Assembly: GCA_017452405.1 (NCBI GenBank)
Contig: JAFTMM010000064.1
Location: 1 to 19,064 of the forward strand
Length of the DNA stretch: 19,064 nt
DNA from: Clostridia bacterium
GTDB lineage: Bacteria; Bacillota; Clostridia; Christensenellales; Pumilibacteraceae
Reading direction: 5' to 3'
The position numbers and the translations under genes were made by a program. Under the pieces are notes generated by a model that worked only from the letters and a program-made list of their open reading frames with translations, was not told where the DNA came from and made no database searches. Of the stretch, positions 6,564 through 11,787 are shown piece by piece. Numbering within the stretch: the stretch's first letter is position 1; each line of letters starts with the position of its first letter.

Positions 6564-7748
6564 ATGAAAAAAGGAAGATTTGGTTTACACGGTGGACAAT
6601 ACGTTCCCGAAACGCTGATGAACGCCGTTAACGAGCTGGAAGAAGCGTATAACCGATATCGTGACGATAAGGAGTTCAACGCGGAACTGACCGAACTGCT
6701 CAATAACTACGCCGGTCGTCCCAGCCTTTTGTACCGCGCGGATAAAATGGCGGAGGACCTCGGCGGAGCGAAGATATACTTCAAGCGCGAGGACCTTAAC
6801 CATACCGGGTCGCATAAGATAAACAACGTTCTCGGACAAACGCTTCTCGCTAAAAAGATGGGTAAGACGAGAGTAATTGCCGAAACGGGCGCAGGACAGC
6901 ACGGCGTTGCTACTGCAACCGCCGCCGCGCTTTTCGGTATGGAGTGCGAAATTTTCATGGGTAGAGAGGACACCGAACGTCAGGCGCTTAACGTATATAA
7001 AATGCGTCTTCTCGGCGCTAAGGTTCACCCCGTAGACAGCGGTACGGCTACGCTCAAAGACGCGGTAAGTGAGACCATGCGCGAGTGGACAAAGCGACTT
7101 GACGACACGCATTACGTGCTCGGTTCGGTAATGGGACCGCACCCGTTCCCGACTATCGTGCGCGACTTTCAGGCGGTTATTTCCAAAGAAATACGCGCTC
7201 AGATTCTCGAAAAGGAAGGGCGACTTCCCGACGCCGTGCTTGCATGCGTAGGCGGTGGTTCTAACGCTATCGGCGCATTCTACCACTTTATTCCCGACGT
7301 AGGCGTTCGCCTTATAGGCTGTGAGGCGGCAGGCAGAGGCATAGACACGTTTGAAACGGCGGCAACCATTTCAACGGGCAAGATCGGTATCTTCCACGGC
7401 ATGAAGAGCTACTTCTGTCAGGACGAATACGGTCAGATTGCGCCCGTATACTCCATTTCCGCAGGACTTGACTACCCCGGCGTAGGTCCGGAGCACGCCG
7501 ATCTGTTCGACAAGGGCAGAGCGGAGTACGTCGCTATCACCGACGACGAAGCGGTTAACGCCTTCGAGTACGTTTCGCGCGTCGAGGGAATTATACCTGC
7601 TATCGAGAGTTCGCACGCTCTTGCTTACGCTATGAAGCTTGCGCCTACCATGAGTAAGGATAAGATAATAGTCGTTAATATTTCGGGCAGAGGCGACAAG
7701 GACTGCGCCGCTATCGCGCGTTACAGAGGGGAGGTTATTGATGAATAA
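6564..7748 (+). CDS. trpB: Tryptophan synthase beta subunit
   Basis: The 394-residue protein is a full-length TrpB of the TrpA-interacting type. It catalyses PLP-dependent condensation of indole with L-serine to tryptophan. Visible features are the start KKGRFGLHGGQYVPE, Lys85 in HTGSHKINN (Schiff-base lysine), Glu107 in AETGAGQHG (catalytic acid), the PLP phosphate loop GGGSNAIG (230-237) and Ser374 in SGRGDKD near the pyridine nitrogen. All key residues are present. It starts at ATG 6564 after AAAAGGAG, downstream of the T-box terminator. Its end overlaps trpA by 8 bases. No other tryptophan-pathway gene is in the window. Confidence 0.98.
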   Translation: MKKGRFGLHGGQYVPETLMNAVNELEEAYNRYRDDKEFNAELTELLNNYAGRPSLLYRADKMAEDLGGAKIYFKREDLNHTGSHKINNVLGQTLLAKKMGKTRVIAETGAGQHGVATATAAALFGMECEIFMGREDTERQALNVYKMRLLGAKVHPVDSGTATLKDAVSETMREWTKRLDDTHYVLGSVMGPHPFPTIVRDFQAVISKEIRAQILEKEGRLPDAVLACVGGGSNAIGAFYHFIPDVGVRLIGCEAAGRGIDTFETAATISTGKIGIFHGMKSYFCQDEYGQIAPVYSISAGLDYPGVGPEHADLFDKGRAEYVAITDDEAVNAFEYVSRVEGIIPAIESSHALAYAMKLAPTMSKDKIIVVNISGRGDKDCAAIARYRGEVIDE

Positions 7749-8505
7749 GCGTCTTGAAAAATTATTTAACGGCAAAACACTCGCAGCGTTTATTACCTGC
7801 GGTGATCCCGATATGGAAACTACCGAAAAACTCGCGCTTGCGCTTGCCGACGCAGGAGTAGGACTTATCGAGCTCGGCGTGCCGTTTTCCGATCCTACGG
7901 CAGAGGACGCGCTTACCGTTTCCGCTTACGAGCGCGCGCTTGCCAGCGGACTGAATACCGACGACGTGTTTAAGCTCGCGCAGTCGCTCCGCGAAAAGAC
8001 GGACGTTGCGCTTGCGTTTGCTACGTATGCAAACGTGGTATATTCGCGCGGAACGGAAGCGTTCACAAGGCGTATGGCGGACTGCGGTGTAGACGCTCTT
8101 ATTCTTGCCGACGTCCCGCTTGAAGAACGCGAGGAGTTCGCTCAGCCTTGCAGAACCGTGGGCATTGACTTCATTTCTTTCGTTACGCCCACGTCTAGCT
8201 CGCGTGTAGAGGATATAGCGAAAGAAGCGGAGGGCTTCGTATACTGCGTTTCCACCCTCGGCGCTAACGACACCGAAAAGGCTTGCGCAATACTTGGTGA
8301 TACGGTTAAGCGTATCAAGGCGGTTAAAGACGTACCTTGCCTCGTGGGCTTCGGTGTAAACGATCCGGAACAGGCGAGAAAAGTCGCCGAAATCAGCGAC
8401 GGCGTTATCGTCAGCGACGAGATTATCCGTATAGTTTCCGAGAAAGGCAAGGATTCCGTTCCTTTCGTAAAAGCATACGCAGAGAAAATTAAAAAGGCAA
8501 TGTAA
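7741..8505 (+). CDS. trpA: Tryptophan synthase alpha subunit, divergent in substrate-phosphate site
   Basis: The 254-residue protein has the TrpA length and fold signature (AAFITCGDPD, LIELGVPFSDP, LVGFGV). TrpA cleaves indole-3-glycerol phosphate to indole, which passes to TrpB. The catalytic acids Glu44 and Asp51 (Glu49 and Asp60 of the enteric enzyme) are kept. However, the usual D/E-GP after FSDP-x-A reads EDA, the loop-6 motif GVTG reads GAND (174-177), and the conserved Gly-Ser near residue 225 reads Ser-Asp, followed by Glu. These are the main contacts for the substrate phosphate, so turnover of the normal substrate is doubtful. ATG 7741 is preferred over TTG 7738 because GAGGGGAGG (7726-7734) is spaced correctly. 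It is translationally coupled to trpB. Confidence 0.92.
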   Translation: MNKRLEKLFNGKTLAAFITCGDPDMETTEKLALALADAGVGLIELGVPFSDPTAEDALTVSAYERALASGLNTDDVFKLAQSLREKTDVALAFATYANVVYSRGTEAFTRRMADCGVDALILADVPLEEREEFAQPCRTVGIDFISFVTPTSSSRVEDIAKEAEGFVYCVSTLGANDTEKACAILGDTVKRIKAVKDVPCLVGFGVNDPEQARKVAEISDGVIVSDEIIRIVSEKGKDSVPFVKAYAEKIKKAM

Positions 8506-8518
8506 AGAAAATTTATAA

Positions 8519-8554
8519 GTAAAAACCGTCGCGCTAACGACGGTTTTTACTTTT
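8519..8554. terminator. Bidirectional terminator between trpA and the dehydrogenase gene
   Basis: The perfect 13-bp stem 8519-8531 / 8538-8550 (GTAAAAACCGTCG and its complement) has a six-base loop CGCTAA and T-rich ends on both strands. It serves the convergent trpA and the dehydrogenase gene ending at 8553. Confidence 0.9.
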
Positions 8555-9563
8555 ACTTTATTTCAACTATTGTTTTTAAGTGGTCGGGGCTTTCAGATGC
8601 TTCGGCGAACAGGGAAGGTATGTCGTCAAACAGCACTTTGCCTGCGACGAGGGGCGCGACGTTTACCGCCTTGTTGGCAAGCATATTAATCGCAATCTGC
8701 GTATTCTTGCCTGCGCTACCAACGCCGAGCACGGTCAGGCCGTTTTCAATGAGCGGAATGAGTGAGCAATCGAGGTTGTAATCTCCGCCGTAGCGACCAA
8801 CGACTACGATTTTACCGCCCTTGCCTGCGCATTTGATTGAATCGGTTAGAGGAACTTCACCCGAAGAAATATGCGCAACGCATTCAGCCATTTTACCGCC
8901 CGTAAGATGGAATATCTTTTGAGCAGGGTTTTGCTTTTTGGAATTAATGGTATAATAGATACCGAGCTGTTTGCCCATTTCCAAATAATCGTCGTTAATA
9001 TCGATTAGAATAGGCACGACTTGGTAGTGAAGCGCAACTTGTCCGAGAATAATTCCCAGCGTGCTAGCGCCCGAAATAACGAGATGTTCGCCCTTTTTAA
9101 CTCCGCTTGCGGTCATTGCCTGCGTCGCGATTGCAATAAAGTCAAGGAATACCGCGCTATCGTCATCTACTCGGTCGGGAAGCAGGGCGCAGTCCGATTC
9201 GCTCACCACTGCAAAGTCGCGCGCAAAGCCGTCTCTCGTAATGCCGTAATACTCCACGTTTTCACAACACGCGTAATTTGCCGATCTGCAAGCGGAGCAT
9301 TCACCGCAGTAATGTTGAGGACGCACGAACACACGATTGCCACGCGTCAAACTTACGCCTTCTCCCGCTTCAACGACCATTCCCACGCAGGAGCCTATGG
9401 GCGATACGGAATAGTCCGTTTTGGGAGAGCGGTAGGTCTGCGCGTCGGGTTTTGATACGACGCATTTGTTAACTCTGATTTTTACGTTGCCTTCACCGAC
9501 GCTTTCGCTCTGCTCCTCGCAAAGCTTAAGAGTGGTCGGCGCCGTTATTTTCCACGCTTTCAT
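8553..9563 (-). CDS. Medium-chain dehydrogenase/reductase (zinc alcohol dehydrogenase superfamily) lacking catalytic zinc ligands
   Basis: The 336-residue protein has the two-domain MDR layout: a GroES-like N-terminal part and a Rossmann domain with GASTLG (165-170) and an acidic residue after the second strand (ILIDIN, Asp188), suggesting NAD(H). The four structural zinc cysteines are intact (Cys86, 89, 92, 100 in CGECSACRSANYACC). The catalytic zinc site is not: the usual CGICGSD reads CVVSKPD, placing Ser37 where the ligand Cys belongs, and the GHE motif reads GSC (57-59). It may have a zinc-independent or altered activity; I do not assign a substrate. A perfect consensus promoter lies directly against the start codon and no ribosome-binding site is visible. 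It is divergent from spo0A. Confidence 0.85.
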   Translation of the reverse strand: MKAWKITAPTTLKLCEEQSESVGEGNVKIRVNKCVVSKPDAQTYRSPKTDYSVSPIGSCVGMVVEAGEGVSLTRGNRVFVRPQHYCGECSACRSANYACCENVEYYGITRDGFARDFAVVSESDCALLPDRVDDDSAVFLDFIAIATQAMTASGVKKGEHLVISGASTLGIILGQVALHYQVVPILIDINDDYLEMGKQLGIYYTINSKKQNPAQKIFHLTGGKMAECVAHISSGEVPLTDSIKCAGKGGKIVVVGRYGGDYNLDCSLIPLIENGLTVLGVGSAGKNTQIAINMLANKAVNVAPLVAGKVLFDDIPSLFAEASESPDHLKTIVEIK

Positions 9564-9569
9564 AACCGC

Positions 9570-9598
9570 ATTATAACATAGCGAAATCGGTTTGTCAA
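9570..9598 (-). promoter_or_regulatory. Perfect consensus sigma-A promoter of the dehydrogenase gene
   Basis: On the - strand, TTGACA (9593-9598), a 17-bp spacer and TATAAT (9570-9575). Only six bases (GCGGTT) separate the -10 from the ATG at 9563-9561, so the expected start of transcription falls on the start codon. Confidence 0.85.
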
Positions 9599-9637
9599 TA
9601 CCTTTGCCCTTAGGGCGTTAATAGCAGTTATGGCGCT

Positions 9638-9654
9638 TTCGACATTCTCGGACA
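9638..9654 (-). promoter_or_regulatory. Tandem 0A boxes (putative Spo0A-binding site)
   Basis: On the - strand the sequence reads TGTCCGA, three bases, then TGTCGAA. The second is a perfect match to the Spo0A box and the first matches five of seven. Their starts are 10 bp apart, the spacing known for tandem Spo0A sites. It lies between spo0A and the divergent dehydrogenase gene, about 40 bp upstream of the latter's -35. Confidence 0.55.
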
Positions 9655-9704
9655 TTTTCACTCTATATTCGTGGGTTTGCGATAATCTTCAACAGCCTCA
9701 ATCT

Positions 9705-9733
9705 TTGCGGTTTTGGTGATATTTTGCTATAAT
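9705..9733 (+). promoter_or_regulatory. Promoter of spo0A
   Basis: A perfect TATAAT (9728-9733) preceded by TG one base upstream (extended -10). The -35 TTGCGG (9705-9710) is weak at 17-bp spacing. No convincing sigma-H promoter was seen. Confidence 0.6.
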
Positions 9734-9761
9734 ATGACTGAAAAAACACGGAGGCAAAACA

Positions 9762-10490
9762 ATGCAAACAAAACTCGTAATAGTTGACGATAATGAAGAA
9801 TTTCTCACCTCTTTAGTCGAATTTTTTGCGGACAGTAGCGAATTCAAAGTAGTTGCAACCGCGACCAACGGCGAGGACGCGCTCGACGTTATAACGGCTA
9901 CCCGTCCCGACGTGGTGCTTCTTGACCTCGTTATGCCGAGGCTGGACGGCTACGGCGTGCTTGAACAGTTAAGTCCGTCGCAGAAGGTTATAGTAATGAG
10001 CGCGCTGTCAGGCGAGAATTTCATAACCAAAGCCACCGAACTCGGCGCTAAATATTATATTATGAAACCTTTCCGCAACGAAACTCTCGTGTCGCGCATT
10101 AACGATTGCATAAGAGGAAGTACGGCAAGTCGCATAAAGAACAAGACTTTGGAAGAAAAGATAACGAATATCTTCATCACCGTCGGTATTCCCGCGCACA
10201 TAAAGGGTTATCAGTTCCTCCGAGAGGCAATTAAAATGGCAATCGACAATCCCGACGTCATAAACAGTATTACCAAACGGCTGTATCCCGAAGTGGCAAG
10301 GCGTTTCGACACCTCGCCGAGTAAGGTAGAGCGCGCAATCCGCCACGCTATCGAGGTAGCCTGGAACAGAGGCAAGATAGAAAATATCAACAGTCTTTTC
10401 GGCGTAAGGGTTTATAACCACAATGAAAAACCCACCAACGGCGAGTTTATAGCCCTCGTAGCGGATAAAATGCTTCTTGAAAGCGTATAA
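9762..10490 (+). CDS. spo0A: Stage 0 sporulation protein A, master response regulator
   Basis: The 242-residue protein has the canonical Spo0A architecture. The receiver domain (about 1-120) shows Asp9-Asp10, the phosphoacceptor Asp55 in LLDLVMPRLDG, Ser80 and Lys102 in MKPF. The C-terminal Spo0A DNA-binding domain (about 130-242) shows ITNIFITVGIPAHIKGYQFLREAI and the recognition-helix region SKVERAIRHAIEVAWNRG (187-204). Phosphorylated Spo0A binds 0A boxes and switches on sporulation and stationary-phase genes. All key residues are present, so the lineage is sporulating or recently was. The start ATG 9762 follows GGAGG with good spacing. It has its own terminator and converges on the AraC-type gene. 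Confidence 0.97.
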   Translation: MQTKLVIVDDNEEFLTSLVEFFADSSEFKVVATATNGEDALDVITATRPDVVLLDLVMPRLDGYGVLEQLSPSQKVIVMSALSGENFITKATELGAKYYIMKPFRNETLVSRINDCIRGSTASRIKNKTLEEKITNIFITVGIPAHIKGYQFLREAIKMAIDNPDVINSITKRLYPEVARRFDTSPSKVERAIRHAIEVAWNRGKIENINSLFGVRVYNHNEKPTNGEFIALVADKMLLESV

Positions 10491-10529
10491 AAAACAAGCT
10501 GTCGCGACTAACGACAGCTTGTTTTTTAT
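10491..10529. terminator. Bidirectional terminator between spo0A and the AraC-type gene
   Basis: AAAACAAGCTGTCG (10491-10504) pairs perfectly with 10512-10525 across the loop CGACTAA, with T-runs on both strands. The apex GTCGCGACTAACGAC closely resembles that of the terminator at 8519-8554. Confidence 0.9.
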
Positions 10530-10540
10530 AAGTACGATAT

Positions 10541-11413
10541 TTATTTCCCCGATTCGACGAGCTCGCAAACTTCGAGAGTGGGATTGAACGATTCATCGCC
10601 GTGGGCTATGAATTTCTCGTCAAGAGAGAAGCCTTCGGGGAGGCGTTTGGGCTGATAGCCCGTCAGCTCTTTGAACGTGCGGTTGAAATTTCGAATAGTG
10701 GAGAAACCGCATCTGATAGCTACTTCGGTTATGGGCACTTTTCTGTCCGAATTGATTAAGCGAACGGCGTTGTTTATGCGCACGTAATTGAGATATTGTG
10801 AAAACGTCATACCTGACATAGCGTGAAAGAGGCGAGAGAAGTATGCAGGACTCATGCCCATAAAGCTTGCAGCTTCTTCAAAAGTATAAAATTCAAACTT
10901 TTCGGTGATTTCTGCCAGCAATTTTTTGAAGGACTGCGCGTTGGTGGGCGAAATGGTTTTAGGCACTATTTTCTCTGAGCGAAAAATCTCGACCATAAGT
11001 TTTTGCATGGCGGTAGCTACAACGACGTCGTAAAAAAACTTCTTCTCTTTAAGCTCTGCTTTAATTTTTCCGTAAAGCTGAGGTATACCGTAATCTTTGG
11101 TGATGTGCGCGTTAGCGAGCGTTAGATTATCTGCAAACGGACGAATAAGATCGTAGTCGAAAATGATAACTATCAGCATGGTTTCGGGATCACGCGCCTG
11201 CATATAATGCACCTGTCCACTGTCAATAAACAGCGACTCACCGCCAATTAACGTATGCTTTTGTTTGTCACAGAATACGTCAATTTCACCTTTTTCTACG
11301 CAGATAAGCTCGCAGTCGTAATGCCAATGGAGTAGGTTGTGCGAATTTTTATACTTTCCAACCCATACTTTTTCATTGCCTGAATACTTCCACACTTCGT
11401 GCTTTGCCAGCAT
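10541..11413 (-). CDS. AraC-family transcriptional regulator, probable regulator of the galactoside operon
   Basis: The 290-residue protein has an N-terminal cupin-like sensing domain (about 15-150, with HWHYDCELICVEKGEIDV) and a C-terminal pair of helix-turn-helix motifs (about 185-285). The motifs are YTFEEAASFMGMSPAYFSRLFHAMSGMTFSQYLNYVR and the second, more conserved ITEVAIRCGFSTIRNFNRTFKELTGYQPKR. Such proteins usually activate sugar-use genes in response to a ligand, binding direct-repeat half-sites near the -35. It is divergent from the GH2-gal cluster and the gap holds paired direct repeats 21 bp apart, which fits that role. The start ATG (11411-11413) follows AGGGGG. The ligand is not known; a beta-galactoside or galactose is a guess from context. 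Confidence 0.93.
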   Translation of the reverse strand: MLAKHEVWKYSGNEKVWVGKYKNSHNLLHWHYDCELICVEKGEIDVFCDKQKHTLIGGESLFIDSGQVHYMQARDPETMLIVIIFDYDLIRPFADNLTLANAHITKDYGIPQLYGKIKAELKEKKFFYDVVVATAMQKLMVEIFRSEKIVPKTISPTNAQSFKKLLAEITEKFEFYTFEEAASFMGMSPAYFSRLFHAMSGMTFSQYLNYVRINNAVRLINSDRKVPITEVAIRCGFSTIRNFNRTFKELTGYQPKRLPEGFSLDEKFIAHGDESFNPTLEVCELVESGK

Positions 11414-11464
11414 GTGTCCCCCTAATGTTTAGATTTTCATTTCGCAAGTTTCATCTATATTCTA

Positions 11465-11493
11465 ATTTTATAACGGTTTTTGTCTTTTGTCAA
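11465..11493 (-). promoter_or_regulatory. Promoter of the AraC-type gene
   Basis: On the - strand, a perfect TTGACA (11488-11493), a 17-bp spacer and TAAAAT (11465-11470, five of six). Its -35 lies about 12 bp from the first operator half-site (11506), so autoregulation is possible. Confidence 0.7.
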
Positions 11494-11502
11494 CGAATTT
11501 TA

Positions 11503-11536
11503 GACAATAAATTTCCAAAATCGGATAATAAATTTC
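11503..11536 (+). promoter_or_regulatory. Operator module 1: two direct-repeat half-sites
   Basis: AATAAATTTC occurs at 11506-11515 and again at 11527-11536, exactly 21 bp apart (two helical turns) in the same orientation. This is the layout of AraC-family binding sites. The 15-mer GACAATAAATTTCCA (11503-11517) recurs identically at 11694-11708 in module 2. Confidence 0.7.
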
Positions 11537-11565
11537 TTGAATTAGCGTTTTTTATGGAGTATAAT
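11537..11565 (+). promoter_or_regulatory. Promoter P1, upstream of a short terminated transcript
   Basis: TTGAAT (11537-11542), a 17-bp spacer and a perfect TATAAT (11560-11565). The -35 starts 10 bp after the start of the proximal half-site. The transcription start should be about 11572. Confidence 0.65.
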
Positions 11566-11571
11566 ATGTTT

Positions 11572-11653
11572 GACGATATTAAATCGTTCTCATTCCCATC
11601 ATCTTTCTTCTTGCGATAAGCGACGGATATTCCTGTCGCTTGTTGCTTTTTTT
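11572..11653 (+). ncRNA. Candidate small RNA of about 82 nt, AraC-operator controlled
   Basis: From the P1 start the sequence forms a 5' hairpin (GACGAT 11572-11577 with ATCGTT 11583-11588). A 25-nt linker entirely without G follows (11588-11612), then a long terminator hairpin ending in seven T's (11647-11653). No ribosome-binding site or convincing reading frame lies within it: the ATG at 11566 would be upstream of the transcription start. The layout is that of a trans-acting small RNA whose pyrimidine-rich linker could pair with purine-rich ribosome-binding regions. It could instead be an attenuated duplicate leader. Existence and function are inferred. Confidence 0.45.
11613..11653 (+). 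terminator. Strong intrinsic terminator between P1 and P2
   Basis: Bases 11613-11627 pair with 11631-11646 (AAGCGACGGA against TCC-GTCGCTT, with one bulge, extended by further pairs and two G-U pairs), followed directly by TTTTTTT at 11647-11653. It should stop P1 transcripts before the GH2 gene. Confidence 0.8.
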
Positions 11654-11693
11654 GCGCTTAAAAACATTGTCAATAAAGACGGCTAAAAAATCG

Positions 11694-11727
11694 GACAATA
11701 AATTTCCATAATAAATCAATATATTTC
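11694..11727 (+). promoter_or_regulatory. Operator module 2: two direct-repeat half-sites
   Basis: AATAAATTTC (11697-11706) and AATATATTTC (11718-11727) are again exactly 21 bp apart. The geometry relative to the next promoter is identical to module 1. Confidence 0.7.
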
Positions 11728-11756
11728 TTGCAACCGCACTTTGTATGTGGTACTAT
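11728..11756 (+). promoter_or_regulatory. Promoter P2 of the GH2-gal operon
   Basis: TTGCAA (11728-11733), a 17-bp spacer and TACTAT (11751-11756). Both hexamers are four of six, as expected for an activator-dependent promoter. The -35 starts 10 bp after the proximal half-site begins, as in P1. The leader to the GH2 start would be about 25 bases. Confidence 0.6.
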
Positions 11757-11787
11757 ATACGTGAAATAAAATAAAAGGGGCAAACCG

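Noticed and set aside
6585..7286. 233-codon frame antisense to trpB
   Set aside because: No recognisable family, no promoter or ribosome-binding site; a shadow of the strongly conserved trpB coding frame. The same applies to long antisense frames at 10008-10568, 12106-12765, 12796-13410 and 17888-18553.
9606..9616. Palindrome GCCCTTAGGGC as an operator of the dehydrogenase promoter
   Set aside because: Only four base pairs and no second copy. Position is suggestive but a match this short is expected by chance.
11554..11619. Small peptide frame starting ATG at 11554 or 11566 (17-21 codons) downstream of P1
   Set aside because: Both ATGs lie upstream of or within the -10 and before the expected transcription start, and no ribosome-binding site is present. 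The pyrimidine-rich codons reflect the G-free linker.
11667..11673. Second TTGACA on the - strand as another promoter for the AraC-type gene
   Set aside because: No acceptable -10 at 16-18 bp; it falls in the terminator T-run. More likely a relic of the operator-region duplication.
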